This document shows positions 34,380 to 45,386 of a stretch of DNA of 64,000 bases, piece after piece (the stretch's first letter is position 1; each line of letters begins with the position of its first letter). This stretch comes from Dactylellina haptotyla (lineage: Eukaryota > Ascomycota > Orbiliomycetes > Orbiliales > Orbiliaceae), in NCBI GenBank assembly GCA_031310005.1, contig CM062380.1, positions 4,340,001 through 4,404,000 of the forward strand, written 5' to 3'. The notes beneath the pieces were generated by a model. It had not been told where the DNA came from. It did not search any database and saw only the letters and a list, made by a program, of their open reading frames with translations. The position numbers and the translations under genes were made by a program.

Positions 34380-35691
34380 GCTGACGAACAGTTGAATTGC
34401 TTCGTGGATGATAATCATCGATGAAGTGTTGTTGCCTTGTTGCATATTGATCTAGGCCGGTTACTTTTATTTTGGTCCGTTGCTAGTTGTAAATAGTATC
34501 AAATCAGACCCAATATGTCTAGTCCTAAATAGTTCAGTAACTCGAATCTAGCTAGATCTATGATTATGCAGTAAGATGCCGTTTAGATTGCAAGGATGTG
34601 GTGAGCAACGTTTGGTTGAGACTCAGAACAAGGACTGCGGCGTCGGTTGGAGTCGCCACACGCCAACGTTTCCTTTGGGTAGACAGCAAGCTTTGAGTCA
34701 CCACCAGCCTCCGAGTATAAGGGATAAGGTTCCGTCTTGCGATGGTAGATCCATATGATTCGTATTGCCAGATCCGAAGGGAACAGGTCAAGCGAGCCCG
34801 CAGAGGTGATCGGGGCAGGCGCAGCCCACTGCGGTGTTGTGGTGTAAGCCGAAAACGTCAAACATGGCGTACGCGGGCAGTCTAATCTGTTGTTGGCGGG
34901 AGCGGATTTAAAGTTAGAAAATCCACCCCACGCCGGATGGAGATCGCGGGGCACCGCCCGTCAGCGTCGCACCTATCAAGCGCAGACTCGCAGGTCCGCT
35001 GAATATAGTTTCATGAGAAGTTACATTCACTCTTGAAGCCATTACAAGTTGACAGCTAACTGACTTCGACTTCATATTTATTGATGAGGGGTGTTTGGTT
35101 CTGAGGGAATAGCGGAGAACCCCGTACCTAAGGTTGGGATCGTACGATTCTGGGTCTCCGCCCAATCCTTCAAACCGGAGCCTTGTGCCCCCCAGCATGA
35201 CAAATCGCAGGCGCTTGAGTTTGCAGGTGGGCCGGAATCAAGCTTTTGCTTGGCCCCTTGAAAGGTGCCAGTTTTGCAGGATTCGCCTCCCGAAACGGGC
35301 AGCTCTGCCCTGCTTCTTTTTCCAGCCGCAGTTTCACAGAGGAATCCCACGGATTTTGGAGCCTCCTCCGTCCGAGTGGACTCGAAGTTGGTGGGCTGTG
35401 CGAAGAGGCTAAAAAGCCGAAACGGCGGACAGAGCAGGGCTGAATCACTTTAATCAATTGAAATTAATTAATTGATCCATCCAAATACCACATAGACGGG
35501 TCGACAGGCGCTAACCAAGCTAGCCGGTTTAAATATCCATTTGTGCCCCTCCGTCGAGGTTGATAATATTCGAATATTATCCTCACGTAACAATCCCAAC
35601 ACAACAATTTCAACACAAAAATCGTCTGATAAGAAGGCGGCTACGAAGACGACGACGAAGACGAAGACGCTCTTAGCGCGCCCGCAGCGAG
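34380..35691. other. Intergenic, GC-richer block
   Basis: About 1.3 kb. The interval 34.9-35.46 kb is GC-richer than its surroundings, so several frames are open on both strands, a composition effect rather than genes. The stretch before 35692 includes a CAA/CGA-rich leader (about 35590-35690) that is probably the 5' UTR of the next gene. Confidence 0.4.
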
Positions 35692-37590
35692 ATGCCGTTC
35701 GACTTCAAAAAGTACGATGCGAAATGCGCCGCCATGTCTCCCGCGGAACTGCAGCTGCAGTGGGAGCACTACACCCGCCTGATATCCGGCGCCGCGACCT
35801 CGACTGCGGTCTCCGGAGCCGCCCTGCCGTTGACGATGGGCGTCTCCGTCGTCGGCGTCGCCATGGCCGCACCCGCGATCCACAACGCCCGCAAAAAGAG
35901 AGAAATCATCGAGAGGCACCTGAACAACCACGGCACCACGCACGTCACCAGGAAACGAGACGTGCTCACCTCTGTCGCCATCAGCGGGACCATTGGCGTC
36001 GTGACCATGGGAGCCAGCTCGATCGCAGCGGACGCTCTCACAAACCATGCCGCGGAGTACGGCATCCAGCAAGTCGTCGAGAACGAGTTGGCCGTCAAGG
36101 TCGGCACGCATATCGCCTTTGACGCCGCCGCAATGGGCGCGGAGCATGCGCACACCGAGAGCAAACGGAAGAAGGAAGCCCTCAAGGCCCAGCAGCAGGG
36201 TCTCGCCACCCCGATGGATGGGAAAACGGGCCAGATGCAAGAGATACCAGCGGATGGCTTTTACCCCGCCGTGCCTGTACCTATGGGCTACAGCACCGTC
36301 CAAGCTGGCGAGCCTAGCAGTGTCAGCTATGCATTACCTACCGAGCAAGTACCTTTCTCGCCGCTGCCAGTTCAGACTCCATCCCAGGAGTATCCTCCTC
36401 CGCCTCAGTATCCCGGCCTCCCCATGAGTCCGCCCTCTGAGAAGAAAATTTACATTCCTCCGCCGCCGCCGCCTCTACCAAAGTTTGCGTCGGACTTCAA
36501 GTTCAACCCGGTGGTTCTGGACCAGTCCAACTCCGATCAGGCCTCGCAGGGCCCTCCTCCGACATATGTTTCGCCGCCGGGGAGTGCTCCCGTGATAATA
36601 GAGAAGAGCGATGGCCTTGTGTACCAACCCTCTCAGCCGTACCCCCAGCAGCACTACCCGCCCCCTCCTGTACAGCCCACGGCTGTTGCATCATATCCTT
36701 CCTATCCGGGAACCACAATTGACCGCGCAGGACCCTCGCAAGCACCACAATCTACTACAGCTCTTGACGCAGCGCAGGGCGTGACGCAGACAGAATCGGT
36801 GACACCACCGATATCCGCTGCTCCTCAGAACACTCCACCCACGCCAGTAGTTCCTTCAGCAGTGAATGCGCCTGTACAACCTCAAGATATCACATATCAC
36901 CAAGCCCAGGCGGTTGCGCCACCGCCACCGTCGCCTTTCACCCAACCACCGCCTCAAAATCAATTCATGCCAACAATGTATGATCAAGGAAACGCACCCA
37001 TATTTCAACATCGGAATTCTATAACAGCACCACAAACCCCCATTACCCCCTACAACACCCAGCCTCAAACCTCTGTCGTCCAGAACCAGAATCCGCATAG
37101 ACTATCTCTCCAACATCAAGGGTCATTTCCTCCTCCGCCACCCCCACTGCAACAGGCTCTTGTCCACACACAATCTTTTCCACCGCCTCCGCCGCCCCAG
37201 AGTTATGTACCACAAGCTACACCCATACAACACCCATCTTTCCCACCTAATTCTTTCCCACCCCCTCCTGCAGCCGCGAGCTATCCGATGACCCCGGTAC
37301 AGACTCCGGGCACCTCATATGCACAATACATTCCGTCGCAGCACCCACCGCCTAGCGCCTATCCGACGGGATATCCAACTCCGATGCAGACCCCGTTCGC
37401 TGAATACCCAAATCAAACACAGCAATATTTACCCGAGAAGCAAGGCTTCCCACAATATCAAGAGGTTCCCATCCCAGGTCCTCAAATTCTCAGCCAGCAA
37501 GGGCAGTACACGCAAAACCAACCGATGATGCCACAGTATCAGTATCAGCCGTCGGGATACCCTGCTCAGCAGGGTATGTACGGCTATTAA
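35692..37590 (+). CDS. Proline-rich protein with N-terminal alpha-helical domain, 632 aa
   Basis: An intronless open frame. Residues 1-170 form a compact helical domain starting MPFDFKKYDAKCAAMSPAEL. It has two hydrophobic, Gly/Ala-rich helices (about 32-55 TAVSGAALPLTMGVSVVGVA, and 90-112 SVAISGTIGVVTMGASSIAA) that could span or associate with membranes. Residues 180-632 are a long Pro/Gln/Tyr-rich tail with repeated PPPP tracts and YP/QYP motifs, typical of binding platforms for SH3/WW domains or of condensate-forming proteins. The 5' part is GC-rich and the 3' part Pro-codon-rich. I recognise it only as a fungal hypothetical type. No enzyme motif and no signal peptide are present. Confidence 0.8.
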   Translation: MPFDFKKYDAKCAAMSPAELQLQWEHYTRLISGAATSTAVSGAALPLTMGVSVVGVAMAAPAIHNARKKREIIERHLNNHGTTHVTRKRDVLTSVAISGTIGVVTMGASSIAADALTNHAAEYGIQQVVENELAVKVGTHIAFDAAAMGAEHAHTESKRKKEALKAQQQGLATPMDGKTGQMQEIPADGFYPAVPVPMGYSTVQAGEPSSVSYALPTEQVPFSPLPVQTPSQEYPPPPQYPGLPMSPPSEKKIYIPPPPPPLPKFASDFKFNPVVLDQSNSDQASQGPPPTYVSPPGSAPVIIEKSDGLVYQPSQPYPQQHYPPPPVQPTAVASYPSYPGTTIDRAGPSQAPQSTTALDAAQGVTQTESVTPPISAAPQNTPPTPVVPSAVNAPVQPQDITYHQAQAVAPPPPSPFTQPPPQNQFMPTMYDQGNAPIFQHRNSITAPQTPITPYNTQPQTSVVQNQNPHRLSLQHQGSFPPPPPPLQQALVHTQSFPPPPPPQSYVPQATPIQHPSFPPNSFPPPPAAASYPMTPVQTPGTSYAQYIPSQHPPPSAYPTGYPTPMQTPFAEYPNQTQQYLPEKQGFPQYQEVPIPGPQILSQQGQYTQNQPMMPQYQYQPSGYPAQQGMYGY

Positions 37591-38090
37591 TTTAACGAGG
37601 AATACACTTATAGCCATCTGTTTTAGTATATGAAATTTTGGGAGTTTTAGGTCAGGAGATAGGAATGATTTTTAACTAGGTTTTACATGTATATAGCGAT
37701 TTACTTATGCACGAAATATTATTTATCGATCATTCATTTTCAGTTCAAGAAGTTGCCAACGCTTTTTTCCTACACCGTAGTTGGGTATCGGGTCTAATTG
37801 TGAAGTTTATTGCACCGCTACGCGGCTCTGTCGCTAGTCAAAAGCGGAATTGCGCCCGGTAAGTATAGTTGGGCAATTAGAATTCCAGACTTTTGGTTTG
37901 CAGTACGGACATTGACCGCAAACCCCGACAGTTGAGAGAATTTATATTTTTCGAGGTTCAATTCCAACCTGCCGATAGCTGAGATTTCAAGGTAGCTATT
38001 TAGTAAGGATTTGACCAGAGAAGTTGAGGTAATAACATTGGCAGTTGCGAAACGTGGATAGTACACCCGCCAATCTAATACCGCGAAATA
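37591..38090. other. Intergenic
   Basis: About 500 bp between two plus-strand genes. AT-rich, with no coding signal or repeat noticed. Confidence 0.5.
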
Positions 38091-39899
38091 ATGGCTTCCC
38101 GCAAATCCTGTACATCATTTCTCTTGTGGCTTTGCTTGTCCTACCGAGCTCATGCCTGGTGGTCGCAGGCTGCTTGGGGAGAAGGGAATTGGTTCCGACA
38201 ACGATATTCCGCCACTCGTTCAGCATCGATAGACCCATGGGAGACACCATATCTATGCCGTGCCGGGCCTGCCATAAATAAAAAGGACCAGAAGCCGCTT
38301 GAGGGTGCGCTTGTATGGAATCGTCCGGATACACCGGCTACGTTGGCATTCGCCCTGTACGGCCAACCAGATTGCGAAGCGATACCCTCTAGAAGGAATC
38401 CTCGACGGCCAGACGCAATTATGATATTGGATATAACAAAACTCCGAGGCGTACACCTAATTGATGTCCGATCTTTAGGCCTTGATTTTCAGTTGAAATC
38501 CTGGCAAGGGATCCGAGTCCAAGAGGAGCTTCTACCGGAGTTTGAAGGATATGAAGGCCTATTGTACAAGATTCCGGCTGATAAGCTCCCTGGCTTAATC
38601 GTTTATTGGGATGACAAAAATCGAAGACGTATGAAAAGAGGGGGTGTCAAGTGGGTAAACGGCACACCATATCAGGATTTGGAGGATCCATGCCTCATAA
38701 ACCAGTACTTGAAGGAGGTTATGGAAAGGGAATTGCACCAGGACGTCGATTTCGACAACCCTTCTTCCAACGACCGTATGCGGGCGATCAATGCCGCCGT
38801 AGGGATAGAAGGGACACAACTGGCGAACACCCAAATCGAAGAGGGGAGGTCAGATGAATTTGTCCTTCCGGTTGCTGATAGCTATATCGCCGGTGGTGAA
38901 GCCACCAACATACCGAGCGAACTTGAAATCGAAGCAGGAATCGAAGACAGGGCGATTGAAACTCAGAAAATGGATGTAATGCAAACAGAGAAGGAATATG
39001 AGAACGTAGAGCCGATATCAGATATAAGCCAAGATAACGGTGGCCCTACGAGGGTGCAACGCGTTATCGCTTCAGACGGAGGACCCCGCATCATGATGGA
39101 CGATGGAACCGTAGTCGGGTTTACCAATGGTAGGGCGCATATTGTGGACGAGGCGCTCCCTGAGAACAGTGAAGAGATCGAGGATTCTTCTGCTGCGTTA
39201 CCGCAGATACCAGACACTCTAAAACTCGGGCTGGATATCGGGCTGGATCGTACCAACCCCATGGACGTGTCTAATTGGCCCCTCAACGTTGAAGCTATTA
39301 AGCAGCGCTTCGACCGAGCAGGCAACAAACAAATGTTCATGCTAATGATGAAAGCTTCCGTTATCTACGGCTTACGAACAATGGCATATGCTGAAACCCT
39401 GATGAGGGAATATGAAAACTCTGCCGTCGCTCCAGAAGAAACTGAAATTCTACCAGAGGCCCCGCAGGCGGAAAATTCAGCAACTGCGTCATTGGAGAGT
39501 CTGCGCGACTTCGATCCGAGGGTAATGGAAAAGCTGGAAGAGAATATGACGTATTTGCGAACTAACGGCGAACTGCCTGGAGATGTGCTATCTATTGGTA
39601 ACGAAGGAGCACTGGAAAGCATAATATCTCAGTTGGATCAAACGCCTTCGATGTTGGAATATGTCAGAGATGTAGAACAAACCGAGCCAGTGAACACTAT
39701 TGAGACTGTGAATAAGAAATTTCGCAGTATCGCAGAGATACCGACACTAGAGCTACCGGAAAATACGGTTGTACCCTCGAACAACGTGATGAGCTATCCT
39801 GAATTTCGATCCCTCGTGCAAGATTATTTGCGATCTGATTCCGACTCTTCAGAGAGGGCCGGGATAGCTGACTCGGCTAGTTTTAAAGGAAGGCTGTAA
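38091..39899 (+). CDS. Secreted hypothetical protein, 602 aa
   Basis: Intronless. Residues 1-22 look like a signal peptide (hydrophobic core LLWLCLSY, then RAHA). The region from about 25 to 210 appears folded and begins with a Trp-rich stretch (WWSQAAWGEGNWF). It includes DAIMILDITKLRGVHLIDVRS and a GLIVYWDD strand. The remaining 390 residues are strongly acidic (Glu/Asp-rich) and probably largely disordered, with a hydrophobic patch near residue 425. I could not assign a family. Secretion and acidity would fit an extracellular or vacuolar role. It lies head-to-tail downstream of the proline-rich gene, 500 bp away, with no sign of linkage. Confidence 0.72.
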   Translation: MASRKSCTSFLLWLCLSYRAHAWWSQAAWGEGNWFRQRYSATRSASIDPWETPYLCRAGPAINKKDQKPLEGALVWNRPDTPATLAFALYGQPDCEAIPSRRNPRRPDAIMILDITKLRGVHLIDVRSLGLDFQLKSWQGIRVQEELLPEFEGYEGLLYKIPADKLPGLIVYWDDKNRRRMKRGGVKWVNGTPYQDLEDPCLINQYLKEVMERELHQDVDFDNPSSNDRMRAINAAVGIEGTQLANTQIEEGRSDEFVLPVADSYIAGGEATNIPSELEIEAGIEDRAIETQKMDVMQTEKEYENVEPISDISQDNGGPTRVQRVIASDGGPRIMMDDGTVVGFTNGRAHIVDEALPENSEEIEDSSAALPQIPDTLKLGLDIGLDRTNPMDVSNWPLNVEAIKQRFDRAGNKQMFMLMMKASVIYGLRTMAYAETLMREYENSAVAPEETEILPEAPQAENSATASLESLRDFDPRVMEKLEENMTYLRTNGELPGDVLSIGNEGALESIISQLDQTPSMLEYVRDVEQTEPVNTIETVNKKFRSIAEIPTLELPENTVVPSNNVMSYPEFRSLVQDYLRSDSDSSERAGIADSASFKGRL

Positions 39900-40169
39900 C
39901 GACCTTCAGATCGCCTTTCGAAGGACTCTATATACTAGCATGATGAACAAGGACAATATTTGTGTCCAGCAGCGACCTAGTTAGACAGGGAAAGGTCTCA
40001 CACTTAATTTTGCGGAATCGTTTGTTTTCTAATATGATATTAGGTAGTCTAGATTCAAGGGGTATGTCTATAAATTTACAAGCAAACGATGGGCTAATAT
40101 AACTTATATGGGGTATTTTTATGTCGAACATCACTCGTTAGGCTATCTAATATGCATGAAGCTGCTTTC

Positions 40170-41834
40170 CTATCTCGGAGCTGTGTTAGAGCTTACCGAT
40201 GCTAACCACTCATCAAACATTTTGGATAATGTAGCTGGCTGGAACCACCCTACTTCGTGACCAGATTCCTTTATTCTGGTAAACTTCAAACCCTTCGCGC
40301 TCTTTGTTATTCCGACCTTCTGGCCACCGGCTCCGGAATAGGACTGCCAACTAGCCCGATTATAGTCTGACTTCCCAGACCATTGAAGGGCTTCCAAAGT
40401 GTCCTGGGTCCCACCGAGAGGGCATATATAGTCAGCATCACCACCATATATGAATACTGGAATCTCTCTGAGAATATCGGACAAGTAAAGGTGATTAGGA
40501 TAAAAGGCGTCGCCCGCTGCCCCAAATTCTTTCGAAACATCTGAGTTACAGTAGGTGTACGGTCTCGAACCATCGACCCCAAGAGTTCTCAACAGGTTCC
40601 CGCTGTTAATAAATCCTTGGAAGCCTAGGTCGTCAGGGCTACAAATGGCGCCGGGTGTGCCACACTTCCGGCGAACGTCATACACGCCGCGATTAGCCTT
40701 GGTGAAAGGCATGAAAACCTTGGGGTAGCAAAATTGTTTTGCGGCACCGCAGGCGCCCGCATTCTTAGCCGCGTAACAGTTGCTAATCAATCGGTCGCAC
40801 TGCGGGAGGCCGGCCTCTATAGCTCCACAGGTGGCAGGATCTAAGAATGCCGGAAACCCAGCTTTACCGCATGCCATTTTGTGGTAATGTGGGTATTGAT
40901 TTTTCGCGTCCATTATCCCACTCCCAATTAAGATTGATTTCAGATTAAGTCGCTGGCCTGGTGCCTTGTGCGATAGTATTTCTTTGGCAAAGACGGGTAT
41001 AAATTGGCCGGCATACGACTCTCCAGAAAGATGCAAGTCCTTGTTAGCATACTGAGGAAATTTCTTCAAGAATAGGATTAAAAATGTGTACACATCTTTC
41101 GCTGCAACCGCGGAGTTGTTAATCCTGCCCCTAGAGTGTGAAAACCCAGTGTTGACAGGCTGGTCCAGAAATATTACGTTGGCTTTATTAGTTATTGAGT
41201 ATGGGTTGCGCACGAGACGATTATTTTTGATGTTCGAGGGCCCTTGCATGAAAACTCCCATGAGACCGGAGCAACCGGGGCCACCGTTTAGCCACAAAAC
41301 GAGCGGATCCTTGGCTGGATTCGAACGCGATTCGAAGAACCCTATTAATGAATCATATATGTCAGCTTTTAGTGTTCCGCAGGGGATCTAAGATTCTGAT
41401 TGATAGACTGAAGTAGCTCAAAGTCATCGAAGGCAAATAGAAGCATAATATGCCTCTGCAACCGCCGGGGTGACAAAGATCATTAACTTACAGTAGAAAA
41501 AGTGCTTGTCGTTAGGATTATCATCGATATATCCACTGAATTGTTTAACATTTGCGTCTATCCCAAGCGAAGCGGTGTTGAATGTTCGCGGGGGGAGAGA
41601 GGAACTGCCAGCTTGCGGATTCAAGCCTTGGGAAACCGCTTGCTGTTGTCTTTGTGCATTGGGGTACACTGGACCCCGTCTAAAGTTGCCAGCGTAATTA
41701 CCAGGTCCGTTTTGGTACACAGGGTTGGAATTAAAAGTGGGAGAGTAGTTGTTAGATCCATTGAGGAGCTGGGGAGACGGGTGAGCAGCAATAATATGGG
41801 CGTATAGCGTGGCAATCGCGAAGTAGAATTTCAT
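40170..41834 (-). CDS. Secreted serine carboxypeptidase, peptidase family S10
   Basis: Two exons, 41834-41492 and 41341-40170, with a 150-bp intron, encode 504 aa. A signal peptide (1-17) is followed by a Gln/Asn/Pro-rich propeptide-like stretch to about 85. The S10 core then begins at GIDANVKQFSGYIDD. Catalytic landmarks are LWLNGGPGCSG (about 130-140), GESYAG with the nucleophile Ser about 223, GDADYICP (Asp), and ESGHEVGWFQP (His). Several Cys pairs in the middle (CGAIEAGLPQC, CYAAKNAGACGAAKQFC) match the disulfide-rich S10 insert. It removes C-terminal residues from peptides at acidic pH, in the vacuole or outside the cell. Secretion is the likelier location given the signal and context. 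Confidence 0.94.
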
Positions 41835-42213
41835 GGCTTTACGATCCTGCTCCCAGAGCTGTCGATATATTCGGTAGGATTGCTTTTTATAATATACGGC
41901 TAAAAAATAAAGAAAGAAAAGAATGTAATCAAGGGCCGGCCTATGTATGATAGTATTAGAGAAAAGGAACTCACACAGAGCATAAAACGGGGATGGGAAA
42001 CCTGTCAAGCTATATAGTTGTTGCAGTTTGATCATATTCCGGTTCTCTTAGGATACTTTACGCAAGCTATTACCGTTTTTTATTCAATGAAACGGAGCTA
42101 GGTCGCAGTCGGAAGCTCTTTGTTAATCACATTTCCTTATCTAGATAATTAATATATTCCATGATTAAATACAACTTTGCATAGGTAGGTGCTCCAGTCT
42201 AGAAACCGATTTC
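41835..42213. other. Intergenic, promoter of the carboxypeptidase gene
   Basis: About 380 bp between two minus-strand genes. AT-rich. No other signal noticed. Confidence 0.5.
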
Positions 42214-43870
42214 TTAGAGTCGCGGAGTTGTTTCAGGGACTGTTGGGGGTGTTTCGGTGGCATCAACACTTAACTCCTCACGGTTCGGGTAGTTGTAGGC
42301 TGCGGTAGCAATGACAAGATAAACCATCAATAGAAACAACCCTTCAAGCCAGTGCGTCTTTCCGTCTCTGAGAAAATTGCCGACAATTAGAACGGCCAGC
42401 AAAAGCGAAAAAACAACAAAAAATTCAAAGTTAAGATCCATATCACGATTGGCCGCCCATCCAACGAGAACAACCAAGGGCGTGACCAGAAGAGCTGTTT
42501 GAACAGTTCCACCTAGACAATTTGAGATCGCTAGAGTTTGTTGATCTATTCACCGAATTAGCCCTTGACCCTTTATAGTAATCGATTGAAGGAAGCTGCT
42601 CACTGTTTATCGCCTGGCTGAGTGTTGTCAAATGCTCAGCTGCCTTCTCGATAACTGGAACTAGAATAAGTCCTAGAAATAGCTCCGATACGTTTTGCTT
42701 TTCGACAATATTGGGGATGATCTGAACCATAAAGTAAGCGCAGAAGGTTACCAACGTCAACCCAATAAGCATGATGGCAACAGCTTCTAAAACTGACAGC
42801 TTTTTCCGGTATTGGTGCTTCTGATGCTTATGGGGATTCTGGCTTTCCGCTTTTTCTATGATCTGGTGGAAAGCTGAATGGTGTGTTTTAAGCTGGAACA
42901 CGACAAAGCTATATTTTATCAGAATAACAACTTCAAAGAAAGGAGAGTATTCACCCACCAAATGTAAGATATTAGCAGCCAGAAAGATACTACTCTGCTA
43001 ACTTGCAAAAATCTTCTATCTACTCGATCTGTTGTAACATCTAGCCGGCTATCTAGGCTTTGGAAGAAGACGCCTGGAAGAACCAAACCCGCAGCACTAA
43101 TGAGTAATGCGGCGTTGGAGAGTTCGGCAACGTATTCTGCGACCTCCTGTTCTCTATGTTTCAGCCCTCCAGCAAAGAAGCACATGCCGGTAACAAGCAA
43201 GAGGTTGGCAAGCATCGAGCCGAGAAGAGCATCACGAACGACAGAGAATTGCCTCTCAAACAGGAGTACCATTGTGATTATAATTTCAACGAAAGCACCG
43301 GTCAGGACCTCCAGGTAGGAAGCGAGAGTCTACAGAGAAAAATTATCGGCCACTTATAAAAAATAATTATCGTTGAATTCAAGGTTATATGACGCTTCCT
43401 CATTCAAGGTGTAAGATTCTTAAACTTACTGGAGGTAATTTGTGTCCCAGCTCTCCACTCGCGAAGGCTAATAAGTTACCGGCTGGGACAATGCCGATAA
43501 AGTTAAATGCGAAAACAAGACGTGGGTGTTGTTCCCGGAGTGTATACCACAGAGCAATCCCCGCTGGCACGGCTGGAAATAATACATTACTGTACGAGCT
43601 CAGTCGTGAGCTGCTTTTCAAAGCGATGTGTCCTGCAGTCCATGGATTAAACCGGTAAGGTGGAGGTGGAAGCCCTTCGGAAAGGCGCCGTTCGTGATCC
43701 TCAAAATCTTGTTTCGAACCGTTTCTATAATAAGTTGACGATTCTTCTGCATCTGAGAGAGAAAACCCGCCAGCACCTTGATAGTTTGAGGCGTATTCAA
43801 ACTGATCATCACGGGTCTGCCAGGAATCGTCGAGGTCTTGCATGTCCCGAAGCTCTGTAGAGTTTGACAT
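42214..43870 (-). CDS. Ca2+/H+ exchanger (CAX)-like transporter, divergent
   Basis: Four exons, 43870-43430, 43329-42959, 42908-42604 and 42545-42214, encode 482 aa. I chose the ATG at 43870. The exon 2 donor GTGGGT is atypical but keeps phase. A polar N-tail (about 80 residues) is followed by around eleven helices arranged as two inverted halves. Repeat 1 is LTGAFVEIIITMVLL and LLGSMLANLLLVTGMCFFAGG. Repeat 2 is LILVPVIEKAAEHLTTL and ISNCLGGTVQTALLVTP. The Glu of both alpha-repeats is kept, but the Asn of the classical G-N-x-x-E motifs is replaced (Ala in repeat 1, Lys in repeat 2). Characterised members load Ca2+ into the vacuole in exchange for H+. The altered motifs make the ion used here uncertain. 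Confidence 0.88.
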
Positions 43871-45386
43871 GTTATCTTGAGAGAAGTATTTGGATTTAAT
43901 TACGTTCAACTAAAGGTTTGGCAGTTTCTCGTTGCTACCGGGTTTTTATACAGAACCTGTGAACGGAATGCAACCTATTCACTCGATCCGGGGACCCTGC
44001 GACCTGCCAATCTTGGCACTTTGGCTCGCCCGGAATTATTCGAAATTTAAGGCTGTAGGCAAGGATAGCTCCAAACCAGGCTCTAGTGTCATGGTAGTCG
44101 TGCTTTAATCTTCTAGTGTGCCTGTGTCAATGCGCATGCTTAATCAATGCTATTTCGCAGTCTCGTAATGTAACTAGACTTGTGGCTATTTCGATATCGA
44201 TATCCAGTTGTGATTAGGCTGGAAATTGTGTTGTCTTCCATCATAAAACCAGGCGATATGGACAAGATCGTGGGAAAATGGAAAGTTTTTTCGACCTCTT
44301 GAGAAACCTGAATCAGCCATGCCAGGTGGGGATCTGACACATGCGCCTCAAGTATGGATAGACAGAATGCCACCCTTTCTTTGACGCGTAATGGTAGTAA
44401 TAGCGCTGGTTTTGTATATTGGTTGCCGGAAATGGACAACACGCTACCTTCTGTTTGAGGGATCGTCTCAGGCAGACTGTCGGATGGGGATCCTGGATAT
44501 GAACAACATATTGGAGAGACAACTAAGGCGACATAGTGCTACTACAAGTCAACTGCCAAGGCTATCTGGAGAGGAGACGGCTTGACCTAAGCAGTTAAGC
44601 ACTGCTACCCGAAAAGCTTGTTTCTCTGCTTTCATAAGTCCTGGCCTGTTGACGGCTGACTTTACAGAAAATCTAGTACCGGGCTCTCCGACAAGCTTGC
44701 AAGGTACTCATTTCTTTGCTTTTTATTACCCAAGTGGATCGGTAAAGTTACGGCTCACCCGAATTATAGAATACTTTTTGAGACCGACCGGAGCGGAAGT
44801 AGAACTAGTAATAGAAAGAACTAGCAATAAAATCAACGGGGACACGAGACTTAGTGGGAGAATGTCGACAACTACTCGGTAGGGCCTAGCGACATAGGAA
44901 GTATTAGTATAAGGGAGGGTAAATATATTGTAGAATGTAGTAGCTTCTGCACGCACACTAAAAATAACCAAGATATAAGAACTCTTAAAACAAACCTCTG
45001 TATTTGACGATACAAAATGTAGTACGATTGCAGTTTCGCAGTGGCTTTTCAGCGACGGGTTGTAACAGTCCATAGACTGTTGTTCATGCGGATAACGCAA
45101 CACAAAGATATCAAAACCCGCTTTCTTGTCTTTCAATAATAGGAGTTAACCAGCAAGTGACATCACAGAGAATCCAAGAGTAACTTATGGCTATTAAAAA
45201 TCCGGTCTCACTAGACTGGGAATCTATCTATAGAATAGAGAAAAAGCTATAACATTAAACTCTAGCAAGAGGATCAAAGGATCTCAAATTTCGATAGTTG
45301 AAGTAAGGGTGTTTTGTTCGTGTAGGTAGATAAGAATGAAACAATTCGACTTCGATAGATAATCAAGCGTCTAAAAGACTAGCAAA
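43871..45386. other. Intergenic, no gene supported
   Basis: About 1.5 kb upstream of the transporter gene. Open frames at 44140-44585 and 44649-45136 run on both strands without domain, signal or splice support. Sequence composition is that of non-coding DNA. Confidence 0.4.

Noticed and set aside
35078-35457. Overlapping open frames on both strands
   Set aside because: Same composition effect as above. No start context, domain or continuity with the downstream gene.
36047-36427. Alternative-frame open reading within the proline-rich gene, and antisense frames over 35641-36303
   Set aside because: Shadows of a GC-rich coding exon. The 632-aa frame is the only one that runs the full length.
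44649-45136. Opposed open frames of 77 and 136 codons
   Set aside because: Hydrophobic runs arise from AT-rich sequence. No signal peptide, splice sites or family resemblance.
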